Below are positions 16,626 through 25,291 of a stretch of 64,000 nucleotides of DNA, piece after piece; position 1 is the stretch's first letter; the number at the start of each line of letters is the position of its first letter. This DNA comes from Paenibacillus sp. JJ-100 (GTDB taxonomy: Bacteria > Bacillota > Bacilli > Paenibacillales > Paenibacillaceae). The translations under genes and the position numbers were made by a program. Location of the stretch: positions 992,001-1,056,000 of the forward strand of contig NZ_CAOJCM010000001.1 in NCBI RefSeq assembly GCF_948329825.1, in the 5' to 3' direction. The notes under the pieces are model-generated. The model searched no databases and was not told the origin of the DNA. It was given only the letters and a program-made list of their open reading frames with translations.

Positions 16626-17630
16626 ATGCCTTATATTGCAAATGAACAACGATATGATGATATGAGCTATGCGCGCTCAGGGAGATCGGGTATCCAACTG
16701 CCGCAGATTGCACTCGGGTTATGGCAGAATTTTGGCGGCAATCGCACGCTGGATGTTCAAGAAGACATGATTTTACGTGCGTTTGATCTCGGGATTAACC
16801 ATTTTGATCTGGCGAATAACTATGGTCCTCCACCAGGATCAGCAGAAGAGAACTTCGGCATGATCTATCACAAGCATCTGCGCCCCTACCGGGATGAATT
16901 GTTGATCTCGTCAAAGGCAGGCTATCATATGTGGAGTGGCCCTTACGGTGAGTGGGGTTCCCGTAAAAATTTGATTGCTAGTCTTGATCAGAGCTTGCGC
17001 CGAATGGGACTGGACTATGTAGACATTTTCTATCATCATCGCCCAGATCCGAACACGCCACTAGAAGAAACGATGACGGCACTTGATCACATCGTACGTC
17101 AAGGGAAAGCGCTGTATGTGGGCTTGTCCAACTATAATGCAGAGCAGACCCAAGAAGCGGTGACGATTCTACGCCGCCTTGGTACACCGTGTCTTGTGCA
17201 CCAGCCGAATTATTCGATGTTGAACCGCTGGATTGAAGAGGGTCTGCAAGAGGTGCTGGATGAACAGGGGGTAGGCTCCATCGCATTCTGCCCGCTTGGT
17301 CGGGGTCAGTTGACGAACAAATATGTAGATAAAATCAAAGCGGAACGTAATAATCCAACAGGAACGCTGAAAAAAGAATCGTACACGGACGAACGCATTG
17401 CCAGATTCGAAGCTCTGCAAGCCGTAGCGGAGCGAAGAGAACAGACGATCTCTCAGCTTGCGCTCAACTGGGTATTACGTAGTAACCGCGTAACGTCTGC
17501 ATTGATTGGGGCCAGTCGTGTCTCTCAGATTGAAGAGAATGTTGCTGCACTTAAGGCTGCCGAGCTCACAGCCGCAGAGCTGAGTGAGATTGAAACGATT
17601 CTGGATGGAATCGGCAACTATCCTTGGTAA
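16626..17630 (+). CDS. Aldo-keto reductase (YghZ/L-glyceraldehyde-3-phosphate reductase type)
   Basis: 334 residues closely resembling E. coli YghZ: it shares FDLANNYGPPPGSAEENFG, SLDQSLRRMGLDYVDIFY and the C-terminal ALIGASRVSQIEENV. The catalytic tetrad is visible as D61, Y66, K97 (SSKAGY) and a His at 137/138. These cytosolic NADPH-dependent enzymes reduce aldehydes such as L-glyceraldehyde 3-phosphate and methylglyoxal. The ATG has GAGGGA about 7-9 nt upstream. It is divergent from the AraC regulator, a common arrangement for a regulated reductase. Confidence 0.92.
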   Translation: MPYIANEQRYDDMSYARSGRSGIQLPQIALGLWQNFGGNRTLDVQEDMILRAFDLGINHFDLANNYGPPPGSAEENFGMIYHKHLRPYRDELLISSKAGYHMWSGPYGEWGSRKNLIASLDQSLRRMGLDYVDIFYHHRPDPNTPLEETMTALDHIVRQGKALYVGLSNYNAEQTQEAVTILRRLGTPCLVHQPNYSMLNRWIEEGLQEVLDEQGVGSIAFCPLGRGQLTNKYVDKIKAERNNPTGTLKKESYTDERIARFEALQAVAERREQTISQLALNWVLRSNRVTSALIGASRVSQIEENVAALKAAELTAAELSEIETILDGIGNYPW

Positions 17631-17662
17631 ATCGTTAGTGAACAAAATTACGTTAACAATGA

Positions 17663-17696
17663 GTACCTTTTCTCTACCAGAGGAGAGGTGCTTTTT
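17663..17696 (+). terminator. Terminator of the aldo-keto reductase gene
   Basis: ACCTTTTCTC pairs with GAGGAGAGGT (some GU pairs), followed by CTTTTT. Confidence 0.75.
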
Positions 17697-17944
17697 GTGT
17701 TGTGAAAGGGAGGAACTGGCGAATCGGATGCCATAAGGTTTATACTGGGATGATTCGTTATTAGAGCAAAAAGGGGATTTGAAGGAGTGGGAGAAAAGAA
17801 ATCTAAAAATTCAAATAATGAATCAGCTTGTCTGGTTCTTAGCAGAATCAGTATAAAAAGTATCTTGTTCATAGTACCTGGTCTTAGGATTTGATGTATA
17901 ATATAAAGACGCTATAAATTAGAATGATAAAGGAGAGGCTCCAT

Positions 17945-19537
17945 TTGAATTTTGAACAGTGGATTTCGCCCGAAACCTATAACCTGACATCCGAGATGGA
18001 GAATCACCCGCCAGACCGGATTGCACTTAGATGGCTCAGCGATCAGAATGAAGTGGAAGAGATTACGTACGGTGAGCTTTTGAAACAAGCCAACCGCTTG
18101 GCCGGAGGTCTACGTGAGCTTGGATTAGTGAAAGGAGATCGGGTGCTGGTCATGGTACCACGCCGGATTATTGCATATGTGATATACATCGCCTGTCTGA
18201 AACTTGGCCTTGCCGTCATCCCTTCCTCGGAGATGTTGCGTGCAAAAGATCTGGAATATCGTCTGCGGCATTCATCTGCGCGGGCAGTGATCGTATGGTC
18301 TGAGACAACTTCGGAAGTGGAAAAAATGGACTCCGATCTGTCAGCACTTGCGCATCGTATCGTAGCATCCCCTAAAGGGGATCACATGGTTCCTGGTGAA
18401 GACTGGGTTAACGTACATCAATTGATGCAAAATCAACCGGATGAGATGACTGCTGTGCAGACCCATCGTGATGATATGGCTATTCTAGCCTATACATCGG
18501 GAACAACGGGTAATCCCAAAGGTGTCGTTCACAGTCATGGCTGGGGTTACGCACATCTGCGAATTGCATCGACACTGTGGCTGGATATCCAACCTTCCGA
18601 TACCGTATGGGCAACAGCAGCACCTGGATGGCAAAAATGGATCTGGAGCCCGTTCCTGTCTGTACTCGGCAGAGGCGCCACCGGGCTGGTATACAACGGA
18701 TCATTCCAGCCCAAGCGTTATTTGGAGTTGATGCAGGAGCACCGGATTAACGTACTCTGCTGTACGCCAACAGAATATCGCCTGATGGCTAAAACCGATG
18801 ATCTCGGACATTTTGACTTATCTCATCTGCGTAGTGCTGTATCCGCGGGCGAGCCGCTGAATCAGGAAGTGATTGAAATCTTCCAGCGTCATTTTGACCT
18901 TACGATCCGAGATGGTTATGGACAGACCGAAAGCACACTCTTGATCGGCAGTCTAAAGGACGCACCGATTCGTATTGGTTCCATGGGGCAGTCGATTAGT
19001 CCTGGATTAATTGAAATCATTGGTGAAGATGGACAACCTCTGTCAGCGGGAGAGGTTGGAGATATTGCTGTGCATAAGGACATGCCAGCATTGTTCCGTG
19101 CTTATTACCAGGACGAGGGCCGCAAGGAAGCGAACCAACGCGGTGATTATTTTGTCACAGGAGATCGGGCAAGCAAAGATGAAGAAGGTTATTTTTGGTT
19201 TGAAGGCCGCAGTGATGATATCATCATCAGCTCCGGATATACCATTGGTCCATTCGAGGTGGAAGAAGCGCTCATGAAACATGTGAGTGTGAAGGAATGT
19301 GCTGTCGTTGCTAGCCCGGATGAAATACGGGGTAATGTCGTGAAAGCTTTTATTGTGCTGAGAGATGCCTCGCAGGCTTCAACGGAACTCGCACATGAGC
19401 TGCAAAGACATGTGAAGGAATGGACTGCACCTTATAAGTACCCTCGTAAAATTGAATTTGTGGCTGATCTGCCAAAGACCAACTCAGGTAAAATTAGACG
19501 GATTGAACTGCGTGAGCAGGAAAAGCGTAACGTATAA
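17945..19537 (+). CDS. Acyl-CoA synthetase (AMP-forming)
   Basis: 530 residues of the ANL superfamily, resembling acetyl- and medium-chain acyl-CoA synthetases (YtcI-like). Motifs in order: P-loop YTSGTTGNPKGVVHSH (about 184), DGYGQTES (about 322), GDRASKDEEGYFWFEGRSDD (about 410) with the adenylate-binding Asp, and the acyl-transfer Lys in PKTNSGKIRR (about 515). It converts a fatty or short-chain acid, ATP and CoA to acyl-CoA. The start is TTG at 17945, because AAGGAGAGG lies 6 nt before it; the in-frame ATG at 17924 lies upstream of that site. A TATAAT is at 17897-17902. Confidence 0.9.
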   Translation: MNFEQWISPETYNLTSEMENHPPDRIALRWLSDQNEVEEITYGELLKQANRLAGGLRELGLVKGDRVLVMVPRRIIAYVIYIACLKLGLAVIPSSEMLRAKDLEYRLRHSSARAVIVWSETTSEVEKMDSDLSALAHRIVASPKGDHMVPGEDWVNVHQLMQNQPDEMTAVQTHRDDMAILAYTSGTTGNPKGVVHSHGWGYAHLRIASTLWLDIQPSDTVWATAAPGWQKWIWSPFLSVLGRGATGLVYNGSFQPKRYLELMQEHRINVLCCTPTEYRLMAKTDDLGHFDLSHLRSAVSAGEPLNQEVIEIFQRHFDLTIRDGYGQTESTLLIGSLKDAPIRIGSMGQSISPGLIEIIGEDGQPLSAGEVGDIAVHKDMPALFRAYYQDEGRKEANQRGDYFVTGDRASKDEEGYFWFEGRSDDIIISSGYTIGPFEVEEALMKHVSVKECAVVASPDEIRGNVVKAFIVLRDASQASTELAHELQRHVKEWTAPYKYPRKIEFVADLPKTNSGKIRRIELREQEKRNV

Positions 19538-19594
19538 CTTCTAGTATGAAGGATGCAACGTAGATGCTTAGAGCGAAGCATGTTGAGAAGTTAT
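19534..19594 (+). other. Nested stem-loop across the acyl-CoA synthetase stop codon
   Basis: Outer arms ATAACTTCT (19534-19542) and AGAAGTTAT (19586-19594) enclose an inner hairpin ATGCTT-AGAGCG-AAGCAT (19564-19581). There is no T-run. Confidence 0.5.
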
Positions 19595-19645
19595 GAATAC
19601 TTGGAAAACAGCTAATGAATCTAATTGAAGCAGGAGTGAATGAAT

Positions 19646-20890
19646 ATGAATTCGTTTGAGCAGTCATTTGCAAAATCATTGGAACAATATGCAGAGCTTG
19701 TAGTCAAAGTGGGCGTGAATATTCAAAAGGGCCAAGACTTGCTGGTGACAGCACCTATTGAAACTCTGGAATTCACTCGTCTGATCGTCGAAAAGGCATA
19801 TGCTGCTGGAGCGCATTATGTGCAAGTCGATTTCGAAGACGATCACATTACACGCAGTCGTTTCGAACATGGGTCTGACGATAGTTTTGACTATTACCCG
19901 GCGTGGAAGGGCGATATGATGGAAAAGTTCGCAGAAGCTGGTGGTGCTACGCTAACAATCAAAGTGCCTGACCCGGATCTATACAACGGCATCGAAGCGT
20001 CCAAAGTATCCCGTGCAACCAAAGCCGCAGCAGAGGCTCGCAAAGGATATGCAAAATACACGCGTAACCATGAAATTAGCTGGTGTCTGATTAAAGCACC
20101 AACGAAAGCATGGGCGGATAAAGTTTTTGCCGATATTCCGGAGCAAGATCGTATTAACGTGATGTGGGATACGATATTCAAAATGAATCGTGTAGATGGT
20201 GGAGATGCGGTACAGAACTGGAAAGAGCATATCGAAACACTGAACAATATGAGTGAATTGTTGAACAAGAAAAATTATAAGAGTCTGCACTATCGTGCGC
20301 CAGGTACGGATCTCAAGATTGAACTGGTCCCTAACCATATCTGGGGCGGCGGTGGCAGCGAAAACAAACAAGGGGTCTACACTGTAGCCAATATGCCTAC
20401 AGAAGAAGTGTTCACCATGCCTAAGCGGAGCGGAGTGAACGGTTATGTGAGCAGCACGATGCCGCTGAACCTGAATGGACAGCTGGTAGACCAGATACGC
20501 ATCACCTTTAAGGATGGTCAGGTCGTTGCTTACTCAGCGGCTTCTGGCGAAGAGCACTTGAAGAATCTTTTCGCGACGGATGAAGGTGCTCGTTATCTTG
20601 GCGAGGTTGCGCTGGTACCACATGATTCTCCCATTTCGAATCTGAATCGTATTTTTTACAATACGGGCATTGATGAGAATGCATCCTGCCATCTGGCTGT
20701 CGGAAGTGCATATCCGTTCAATATGAAGAATGGCACAAGCATGTCGAATGAAGAACTGTTAAAACATGAATGCAATGTAAGTCTTACACATGTTGATTTT
20801 ATGATTGGTTCCGCAGAACTGGACATCGATGGAGAGTTACAGGATGGCACAGTGGAGCCGGTATTCCGTAAAGGAAACTGGGCATTCTAA
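19646..20890 (+). CDS. M29 family aminopeptidase
   Basis: 414 residues of the thermophilic aminopeptidase (AmpS/AmpT/PepS) family. The metal-binding region is recognisable: Glu in RYLGEVALVP, the YNTGIDENASCHLAVGSAYP stretch with a metal-ligand His, and LTHVDFMIG with the final His and Asp. These are cytosolic dimeric enzymes using two metal ions to remove N-terminal residues. ATG at 19646 lies 9 nt after AGGAG, better than the in-frame ATG at 19640 (3 nt). It follows the acyl-CoA synthetase by about 110 nt without a classical terminator, so read-through transcription is possible. Confidence 0.92.
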   Translation: MNSFEQSFAKSLEQYAELVVKVGVNIQKGQDLLVTAPIETLEFTRLIVEKAYAAGAHYVQVDFEDDHITRSRFEHGSDDSFDYYPAWKGDMMEKFAEAGGATLTIKVPDPDLYNGIEASKVSRATKAAAEARKGYAKYTRNHEISWCLIKAPTKAWADKVFADIPEQDRINVMWDTIFKMNRVDGGDAVQNWKEHIETLNNMSELLNKKNYKSLHYRAPGTDLKIELVPNHIWGGGGSENKQGVYTVANMPTEEVFTMPKRSGVNGYVSSTMPLNLNGQLVDQIRITFKDGQVVAYSAASGEEHLKNLFATDEGARYLGEVALVPHDSPISNLNRIFYNTGIDENASCHLAVGSAYPFNMKNGTSMSNEELLKHECNVSLTHVDFMIGSAELDIDGELQDGTVEPVFRKGNWAF

Positions 20891-20951
20891 AATGTTGAAT
20901 AGGTAAGATGATGCTTGGATTCACAGATTGTAAAATAGATCCATGAGATTA

Positions 20952-20986
20952 GGGTCAGCCGGATGAAATCTGGTTGGCCCTTTTTT
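20952..20986 (+). terminator. Terminator of the aminopeptidase gene
   Basis: GGGTCAGCC pairs with GGTTGGCCC, followed by six T. Confidence 0.8.
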
Positions 20987-21003
20987 GCGCTCTGGTGAGT
21001 TCA

Positions 21004-21480
21004 TTAGAACGAAGTAACAGGCACACAAAGTTCACATAGATGCTGATCAAGCAGTTGAGGTCGATATCTTTCAATAACGGGTTTGTGATCCATACGATAG
21101 CCTTCCGCCTGTAACTGCGGGATCATCTCGTTCCAAGCTTTCTGAATACCCTCGGCGGTATGCGGAATCGTGAAAATGAGGTAGCTTCCACCGGGGAAGG
21201 TTCCTCTATGAATATCAAAGCCAGATTCGGTATCGAAGTCAAAATCATCAGGAATAACGATACATGCGTCGTATCGACAATGCTCCGGTAGTGTTGTGGC
21301 AGGATTATCTTGAGGAATACCAATCAAAACGGCATCTTCATTCAACAGCTGCTTCTGATTCGCCCATTGTTTCAGTTCTTCCATTGCTCGAATGTTGGAT
21401 GGCCCATAAGGTCCGGTTTGGCGCACATAAGCAATTCTGGCGGGTGGAAGCTGCTCGAAATACATGTTTTTCATCTCCAT
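21004..21480 (-). CDS. Stand-alone GyrI-like/SOUL-type effector-binding protein
   Basis: 158 residues consisting only of a GyrI-like domain: it opens MEMKNMYFEQLPPARIAYVRQTGPYG and contains CRYDACIVIPDDF and GGSYLIFTIPHTAEGIQKAWNEM, the pattern found as the ligand-binding half of AraC/MerR regulators such as Rob and BmrR. With no DNA-binding domain it may bind or hydrolyse small hydrophobic cations or act as a gyrase-inhibitor-like protein. The ATG at 21480 has AAAGGAG 9 nt upstream, better than the first in-frame ATG at 21489. Single minus-strand gene. Confidence 0.85.
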   Translation of the reverse strand: MEMKNMYFEQLPPARIAYVRQTGPYGPSNIRAMEELKQWANQKQLLNEDAVLIGIPQDNPATTLPEHCRYDACIVIPDDFDFDTESGFDIHRGTFPGGSYLIFTIPHTAEGIQKAWNEMIPQLQAEGYRMDHKPVIERYRPQLLDQHLCELCVPVTSF

Positions 21481-21624
21481 GATCAACATCTCCTTTTGGA
21501 AAATAATGCTTACCTCAGCATGCTAACATGGTATAAAAAAAATTGCATAATCATTTTTCTCCAAAGTAGACGCAAAATGAATGGGAATTATAGAAACGAA
21601 TAGCCAATGAGGCGGTAATATACC

Positions 21625-21651
21625 AAAAAAAGCCACGAATCCGTGGCTTTT
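21625..21651 (-). terminator. Terminator of the nitroreductase gene
   Basis: AAAAGCCACG-AATC-CGTGGCTTTT, perfect arms. T-runs on both strands; the longer one is on the minus strand, so it can work both ways. Confidence 0.85.
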
Positions 21652-21708
21652 CATGTTTATATGTTGGAATATGTTGGAGAAGGTTAAATAGATGATACCA
21701 AAGATAAA

Positions 21709-22341
21709 TTATTCGGCGTGCATTTTATTAAAGCTGACATATTCATGGATGGGCTTACGATATCCGCGTGGACGCTGTTTCGATTCGGATTTTTTGCCGA
21801 TTGTGATCAGCATAGCTGGTACGTAGTGGCCTGGAATGTTGAGGCTCTGCTGCAGCTCCTCCGCATTAAATCCAATCATCGGGCATGTATCCCAACCGCG
21901 GTCTTGTGCAATCAACATGAATTGCATCGCGGACAGGCTGGCATTACGAATTGCGTCCTCACGCTGAAAGAATCTGCCGCGTGTTTCGTAAAATTCGGTA
22001 ACACTTTGCGATTCCTGCTCGTATTGGAACGGAGTCAGTACACCGAGATTGAGCAATCCTTCGTTAATTGTACGGATATGATGATGAGCGTTAACATCGC
22101 CAAGGACAACGATAACTGCGGATGCCGTCTTGACTTTGTATTGCTGTGAAGCCTCATATACTTTCTCTTTCTGCGCATCATCTGTTAATACAAGATAGTG
22201 GGTATGCTGCAAGTTAAATGCGGATGGAGCGAATTTGTTCAAGGCAAACATTTCTTCTAATTCCGACTCCGATATTTCAATGCCTTCTTCAAAAAGAACA
22301 GTAGATCTGCGGTTTTTTATCAAATTGTCTAGTTCACTCAT
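21709..22341 (-). CDS. Nitroreductase family protein (YodC-like)
   Basis: 210 residues of the FMN-dependent nitroreductase fold: NRRSTVLFEEG at the N-terminus for FMN phosphate binding, the FAPSAFNLQHTHYLVLTD segment, and GWDTCPMIGFNAEEL and LITIGKK near the end. It resembles B. subtilis YodC, which is controlled by the quinone-sensing HxlR-type repressor YodB. These NAD(P)H enzymes reduce nitro compounds and quinones. Immediately upstream (minus strand) lies a TACT-7 bases-AGTA operator like YodB's. Single gene with its own terminator. Confidence 0.9.
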   Translation of the reverse strand: MSELDNLIKNRRSTVLFEEGIEISESELEEMFALNKFAPSAFNLQHTHYLVLTDDAQKEKVYEASQQYKVKTASAVIVVLGDVNAHHHIRTINEGLLNLGVLTPFQYEQESQSVTEFYETRGRFFQREDAIRNASLSAMQFMLIAQDRGWDTCPMIGFNAEELQQSLNIPGHYVPAMLITIGKKSESKQRPRGYRKPIHEYVSFNKMHAE

Positions 22342-22399
22342 GGTGGCTAACCTCGCTTATGTATGATTTTCTTCCTAAAGTGAATATAACACACTTAAT

Positions 22400-22414
22400 T
22401 ACTTTATGTAAGTA
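22400..22414 (-). promoter_or_regulatory. YodB/CatR-type operator
   Basis: TACT-TTATGTA-AGTA fits the TACT, seven bases, AGTA palindrome bound by YodB-type HxlR repressors in B. subtilis. It is 59 bp before the nitroreductase start. Confidence 0.6.
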
Positions 22415-22476
22415 TTATTTTTGAATAAGACAAGATATGCTCGCCATAGGCTAAAAATAAAAAACAGAGGTGAGTT

Positions 22477-22716
22477 ATGCGATCATTCATCCTCAGATTG
22501 AAGTCAGCCTGGCAGCATCGTGAATTCCGTGTGTACGTCTTTGAATCCTCCGCCCTTAAGCGCTTTGTGGTAGTAGAGATCATTTTGGGTTATCTTGTAT
22601 ACGAAGTTGCCTTGTATCTTTGCCATAATGATTTCTGGGCTGGAGCAAGCACTTGGGCGGGAACTGAAGGTGTGAAACGGTTGCCGATCTTGATTCGCCG
22701 AATTGCCGGCGTTTAA
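22477..22716 (+). CDS. Hypothetical small protein with one membrane segment, 79 aa
   Basis: Not recognised. Residues 1-28 are basic and amphipathic (RSFILRLKSAWQHREFR), residues about 30-48 form one hydrophobic stretch (FVVVEIILGYLVYEVALYL), and the C-terminus is basic again (KRLPILIRRIAGV), so it may be a small inner-membrane protein. GAGG lies 6 nt before the ATG. It diverges from the nitroreductase and could share its operator region. Codon choice looks ordinary. It could still be spurious. Confidence 0.5.
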   Translation: MRSFILRLKSAWQHREFRVYVFESSALKRFVVVEIILGYLVYEVALYLCHNDFWAGASTWAGTEGVKRLPILIRRIAGV

Positions 22717-22734
22717 AAGGGTTCTATTCGATTG

Positions 22735-23511
22735 TTAATTCGCGCGTTCCAGATACTGCTCTAGTGTAAGTTTTTGACTCGTAATCTCACCAGCAATGTA
22801 CACACCTACGTAACGAACATGCCAAGGTTCATAAGCATATCCTGTCGATTTCTCCTGATCCTTGCCATAACGGATGATGAAACCATACTTGTGGGCATTG
22901 TCTTTTAACCACTTGCCCTCTTTGGTATCGCCAAAGCTCTGCTGAAGATCATAACCTGCGGAAGCGCTGGAAATATCCATGGCGAGTCCGGTCTGATGCT
23001 CACTCTGTCCTGGCCGAGCACTGGTTTTGTTAGCGACAGTCTCACCTTTAATGCTGGCATTGCGTTCGAAAATTGATTTTTGGGTCGCGTATGAACGATA
23101 GCCGGAAACCGCTTTGAGATCGATCCCGTCTTTTTTGGCAGCAGCAAACAACTTCTCAATAGCAGTGGCAGCAACTTTACGCATTTGCTTTTTCGGACTG
23201 GAGCCTGAGAAGCTGAAGGGGATGTTAGGAACAACCAGGTCTGTAGGTTTGTACGTGGACGGCAAATTTCTTTTTTTATTAACAAGCACGACTGTACTCG
23301 AAAGATTGGTGATGGTGGCAACACCTTTACTACTGGTTGTAATCGTGCGGCTTGGCGCATTGTCTTTCAAAAATTGTGAGAAACTTGAAGTGGCGGCTGA
23401 AGCCGTTGGATGAAGCACTTGGTTGATTGGAAGGGGAGTAAAAGCTGTGCCTGTAAGCACTGAACCGAGCAGGAATATGGATATGATAGATTTACGTGTA
23501 AACGATGGCAT
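22735..23511 (-). CDS. D-alanyl-D-alanine carboxypeptidase (VanY family, M15B)
   Basis: 258 residues starting at ATG 23511, which has AAGGAGG 8 nt upstream; an in-frame start at 23550 lacks a site. A signal peptide (residues about 1-40, ending SAA) exports it. The zinc site is intact: SEHQTGLAMD with H172 and D179, catalytic Glu region, and PWHVRYVG with H231; SGYRSYATQ at 136-144 is the usual VanY lead-in. It trims the terminal D-Ala from peptidoglycan stem peptides outside the membrane. Monocistronic, converging on the small hypothetical gene. Confidence 0.92.
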   Translation of the reverse strand: MPSFTRKSIISIFLLGSVLTGTAFTPLPINQVLHPTASAATSSFSQFLKDNAPSRTITTSSKGVATITNLSSTVVLVNKKRNLPSTYKPTDLVVPNIPFSFSGSSPKKQMRKVAATAIEKLFAAAKKDGIDLKAVSGYRSYATQKSIFERNASIKGETVANKTSARPGQSEHQTGLAMDISSASAGYDLQQSFGDTKEGKWLKDNAHKYGFIIRYGKDQEKSTGYAYEPWHVRYVGVYIAGEITSQKLTLEQYLERAN

Positions 23512-23640
23512 GATGAAATCCTCCTTGGAATATATCAATCTATAAACCAAGTATACTAGAGGATTCGATCCTAATGTTCTTCAATTGTTCCGACTTGTAA
23601 AAAAATTGCAAGAAGCGTCGAATAAGGGGGGATCTCCCCC

Positions 23641-24003
23641 CTATAACATGCAAGTATCAGAAGAATTAGATGTTCCTGCAGCGGCGGAACGTGCATCACG
23701 GAGCCGGAGATTACTGCTGATTACACCGGAGTCACTGCTTAACGTAAAGGCAGGATAGTTTTTTTGTGCATCCAGTTTCATACTGGATTCTAGGTTGAGC
23801 TGATGTTTGGGATCTACATAAAACGGCACGAGGTTCGTTTCAATCTGCTCATCCAGAGCCGCCAGTTCATCCACAATCAGCAGCACGACAACACCGTTAC
23901 AGCCACAGCCTTCCATATCGTAAAATACTTTGAAGTAACCTGGTCGATCATTCAGACTTTCTGTTAAACGCTGGGCTGCCAGATCAGTAATTTGAATATG
24001 CAT
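23641..24003 (-). CDS. HesB/IscA-like iron-sulfur biosynthesis family protein (YqkB-like)
   Basis: 120 residues of the HesB fold: starts MHIQITDLAAQRL, has FKVFYDMEGCGCNGVV with Cys 33 and 35, and ends SSDTCML with a third Cys, although the spacing differs from true IscA carriers. Firmicute YqkB-type members are of uncertain function. The ATG is preceded on the minus strand by GAGGAGTGAAG. Small single-gene unit. Confidence 0.85.
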   Translation of the reverse strand: MHIQITDLAAQRLTESLNDRPGYFKVFYDMEGCGCNGVVVLLIVDELAALDEQIETNLVPFYVDPKHQLNLESSMKLDAQKNYPAFTLSSDSGVISSNLRLRDARSAAAGTSNSSDTCML

Positions 24004-24107
24004 ATCGCTTCACTCCTCTATATATTGACATCATTATAAATGGTTAAGGAACATTCAGCCTGTATTGCCATTATACCACTTTGTCGAAAATTAAATCATT
24101 CTTGTTC

Positions 24108-24136
24108 TTGACTGATCAGTCCGGAATGTATATGAT
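24108..24136 (+). promoter_or_regulatory. Promoter with overlapping TetR operator
   Basis: TTGACT (24108-24113), 17 bases, TATGAT (24131-24136). The perfect 12-bp palindrome GACTGATCAGTC (24110-24121) overlaps the -35, suited to autorepression by the TetR protein encoded just downstream. Confidence 0.75.
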
Positions 24137-24168
24137 AGGCATTAACGAAAGGGAGGTGGACACTACAC

Positions 24169-24753
24169 TTGGCAAGAGCGAAAGAATTTGACACAGAACA
24201 AGTTTTACGTAAAGCAACCTCGGTTTTTGGAGCTTACGGTTATGAAGGAACTTCGTTATCGATATTACTTAAAGAGCTGGGAATTGCCAGACAAAGTCTC
24301 TATGACACTTACGGAACGAAACATGATTTGTTTGTCTCTGCTCTGAAGTTTTATGTACAGCAGAAGACAGAAGCATCCGTGCTATTGTTAGAACGAAGCA
24401 CCAGTGTACGTGAAGGTATTCAGCACTTGTTTGACGAAGCAGTAAACGTGTTAACAGACCCGCATCGGCGCAACGAATGTTTCATTATTAACAGCGCAGT
24501 CGAACAGGCACCTCAGCAGCATGAGATCGCTTCTTTTATCCAGACGAACAATCGCTGGATGGAAAACATATTGTACACTGCACTTCTACGAGGATGTGCA
24601 GCTGGAGAGTTACAATTCCAAGAACAGGAACTACGCCGTATTTCACGTTTTCTAAACTATACCAGGCTCTCGTTGACATATGCAGCTAAGAGTGGCGCTA
24701 CTGAGGAAGAGTTACGAGAACTTGTGCTAACGACTTTGATGGTATTGGATTAA
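24169..24753 (+). CDS. TetR/AcrR family repressor
   Basis: 194 residues. The N-terminal helix-turn-helix is clear: VLRKATSVFGAYGYEGTSLSILLKELGIARQSLYDTYGTKHDLF, residues about 9-52 (split: YEGTSLSILLKELGIA, RQSLYDTYGTKHDLF). The rest is an all-helical ligand domain with Cys residues at about 103 and 144. The start is TTG with GGGAGGTGG about 10 nt upstream. Matching palindromes lie over its own promoter and before the next gene, so it likely controls itself and the downstream pair. Similar regulators sense electrophiles or hydrophobic drugs. Confidence 0.9.
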   Translation: MARAKEFDTEQVLRKATSVFGAYGYEGTSLSILLKELGIARQSLYDTYGTKHDLFVSALKFYVQQKTEASVLLLERSTSVREGIQHLFDEAVNVLTDPHRRNECFIINSAVEQAPQQHEIASFIQTNNRWMENILYTALLRGCAAGELQFQEQELRRISRFLNYTRLSLTYAAKSGATEEELRELVLTTLMVLD

Positions 24754-24777
24754 ACGTTGTGATCGTTTTTTCATAAA

Positions 24778-24802
24778 TGAACGCATTAAGCGTTTATTTT
24801 TT
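24778..24802 (+). terminator. Weak terminator after the TetR gene
   Basis: AACGC-ATTAA-GCGTT followed by TATTTTTT. Confidence 0.55.
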
Positions 24803-24811
24803 CGCTAATTC

Positions 24812-24827
24812 CAGACTGATCGGTCTG
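24812..24827 (+). promoter_or_regulatory. Second TetR operator
   Basis: CAGACTGATCGGTCTG, a 16-bp palindrome with one mismatched pair, sharing the GACTGATC core with 24110-24121. It lies just before the ribosome site of the next gene. Confidence 0.7.
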
Positions 24828-24844
24828 AAAAAGGAGAGGTTTAT

Positions 24845-25291
24845 ATGACAACTCAACCACAAAAGGGCAATCAGCAAGATGTACCTCAGCATATCATGCA
24901 ACAATTCACTGGACTTCTACTGGATGGCAAATTCGATCAATGGACAGAGTTGTTTGACACCAACGCAATTTTTGAATTTCCTTATTCTCCTCCAGGTTAT
25001 CCTCGGCGCTTGGAAGGCAAAACAGCCATTGCCAACCATGTGAATACACTCTTTACACTTCTAGAGATTCAACATTTTAGCGAGCCCGTCATTTTGCTAG
25101 ATACCAATCAACAGCGGTTTGTGGCGGAGTTCACTTGTGAAGGCGTGTTTCTGAGTACAGGCAAACCATACAATCAGACTTATATTTCTGTCGTTAGCTA
25201 TGAGGGTAGCAAAATCACACATTACAGAGACTATTGGAATCCGCTTGTCCTATTGGAATCAGAGAATAGAGGTCATACACATGAACAATGA
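24845..25291 (+). CDS. SnoaL/NTF2-like protein
   Basis: 148 residues of the cone-shaped NTF2/SnoaL fold: helix QHIMQQFTGLLLDGKFDQWTELF, then FDTNAIFEFPYSPPGYP with the family-typical aromatic/acidic pocket, a helix GKTAIANHV and C-terminal strands ending ITHYRDYWNPL. Family members are cyclases, isomerases or binding proteins for small hydrophobic molecules; no specific activity can be read. AAGGAGAGG precedes the ATG. Its end overlaps the next gene by 11 bp and it lies behind a TetR operator, so the two form a repressor-controlled pair. Confidence 0.85.
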   Translation: MTTQPQKGNQQDVPQHIMQQFTGLLLDGKFDQWTELFDTNAIFEFPYSPPGYPRRLEGKTAIANHVNTLFTLLEIQHFSEPVILLDTNQQRFVAEFTCEGVFLSTGKPYNQTYISVVSYEGSKITHYRDYWNPLVLLESENRGHTHEQ

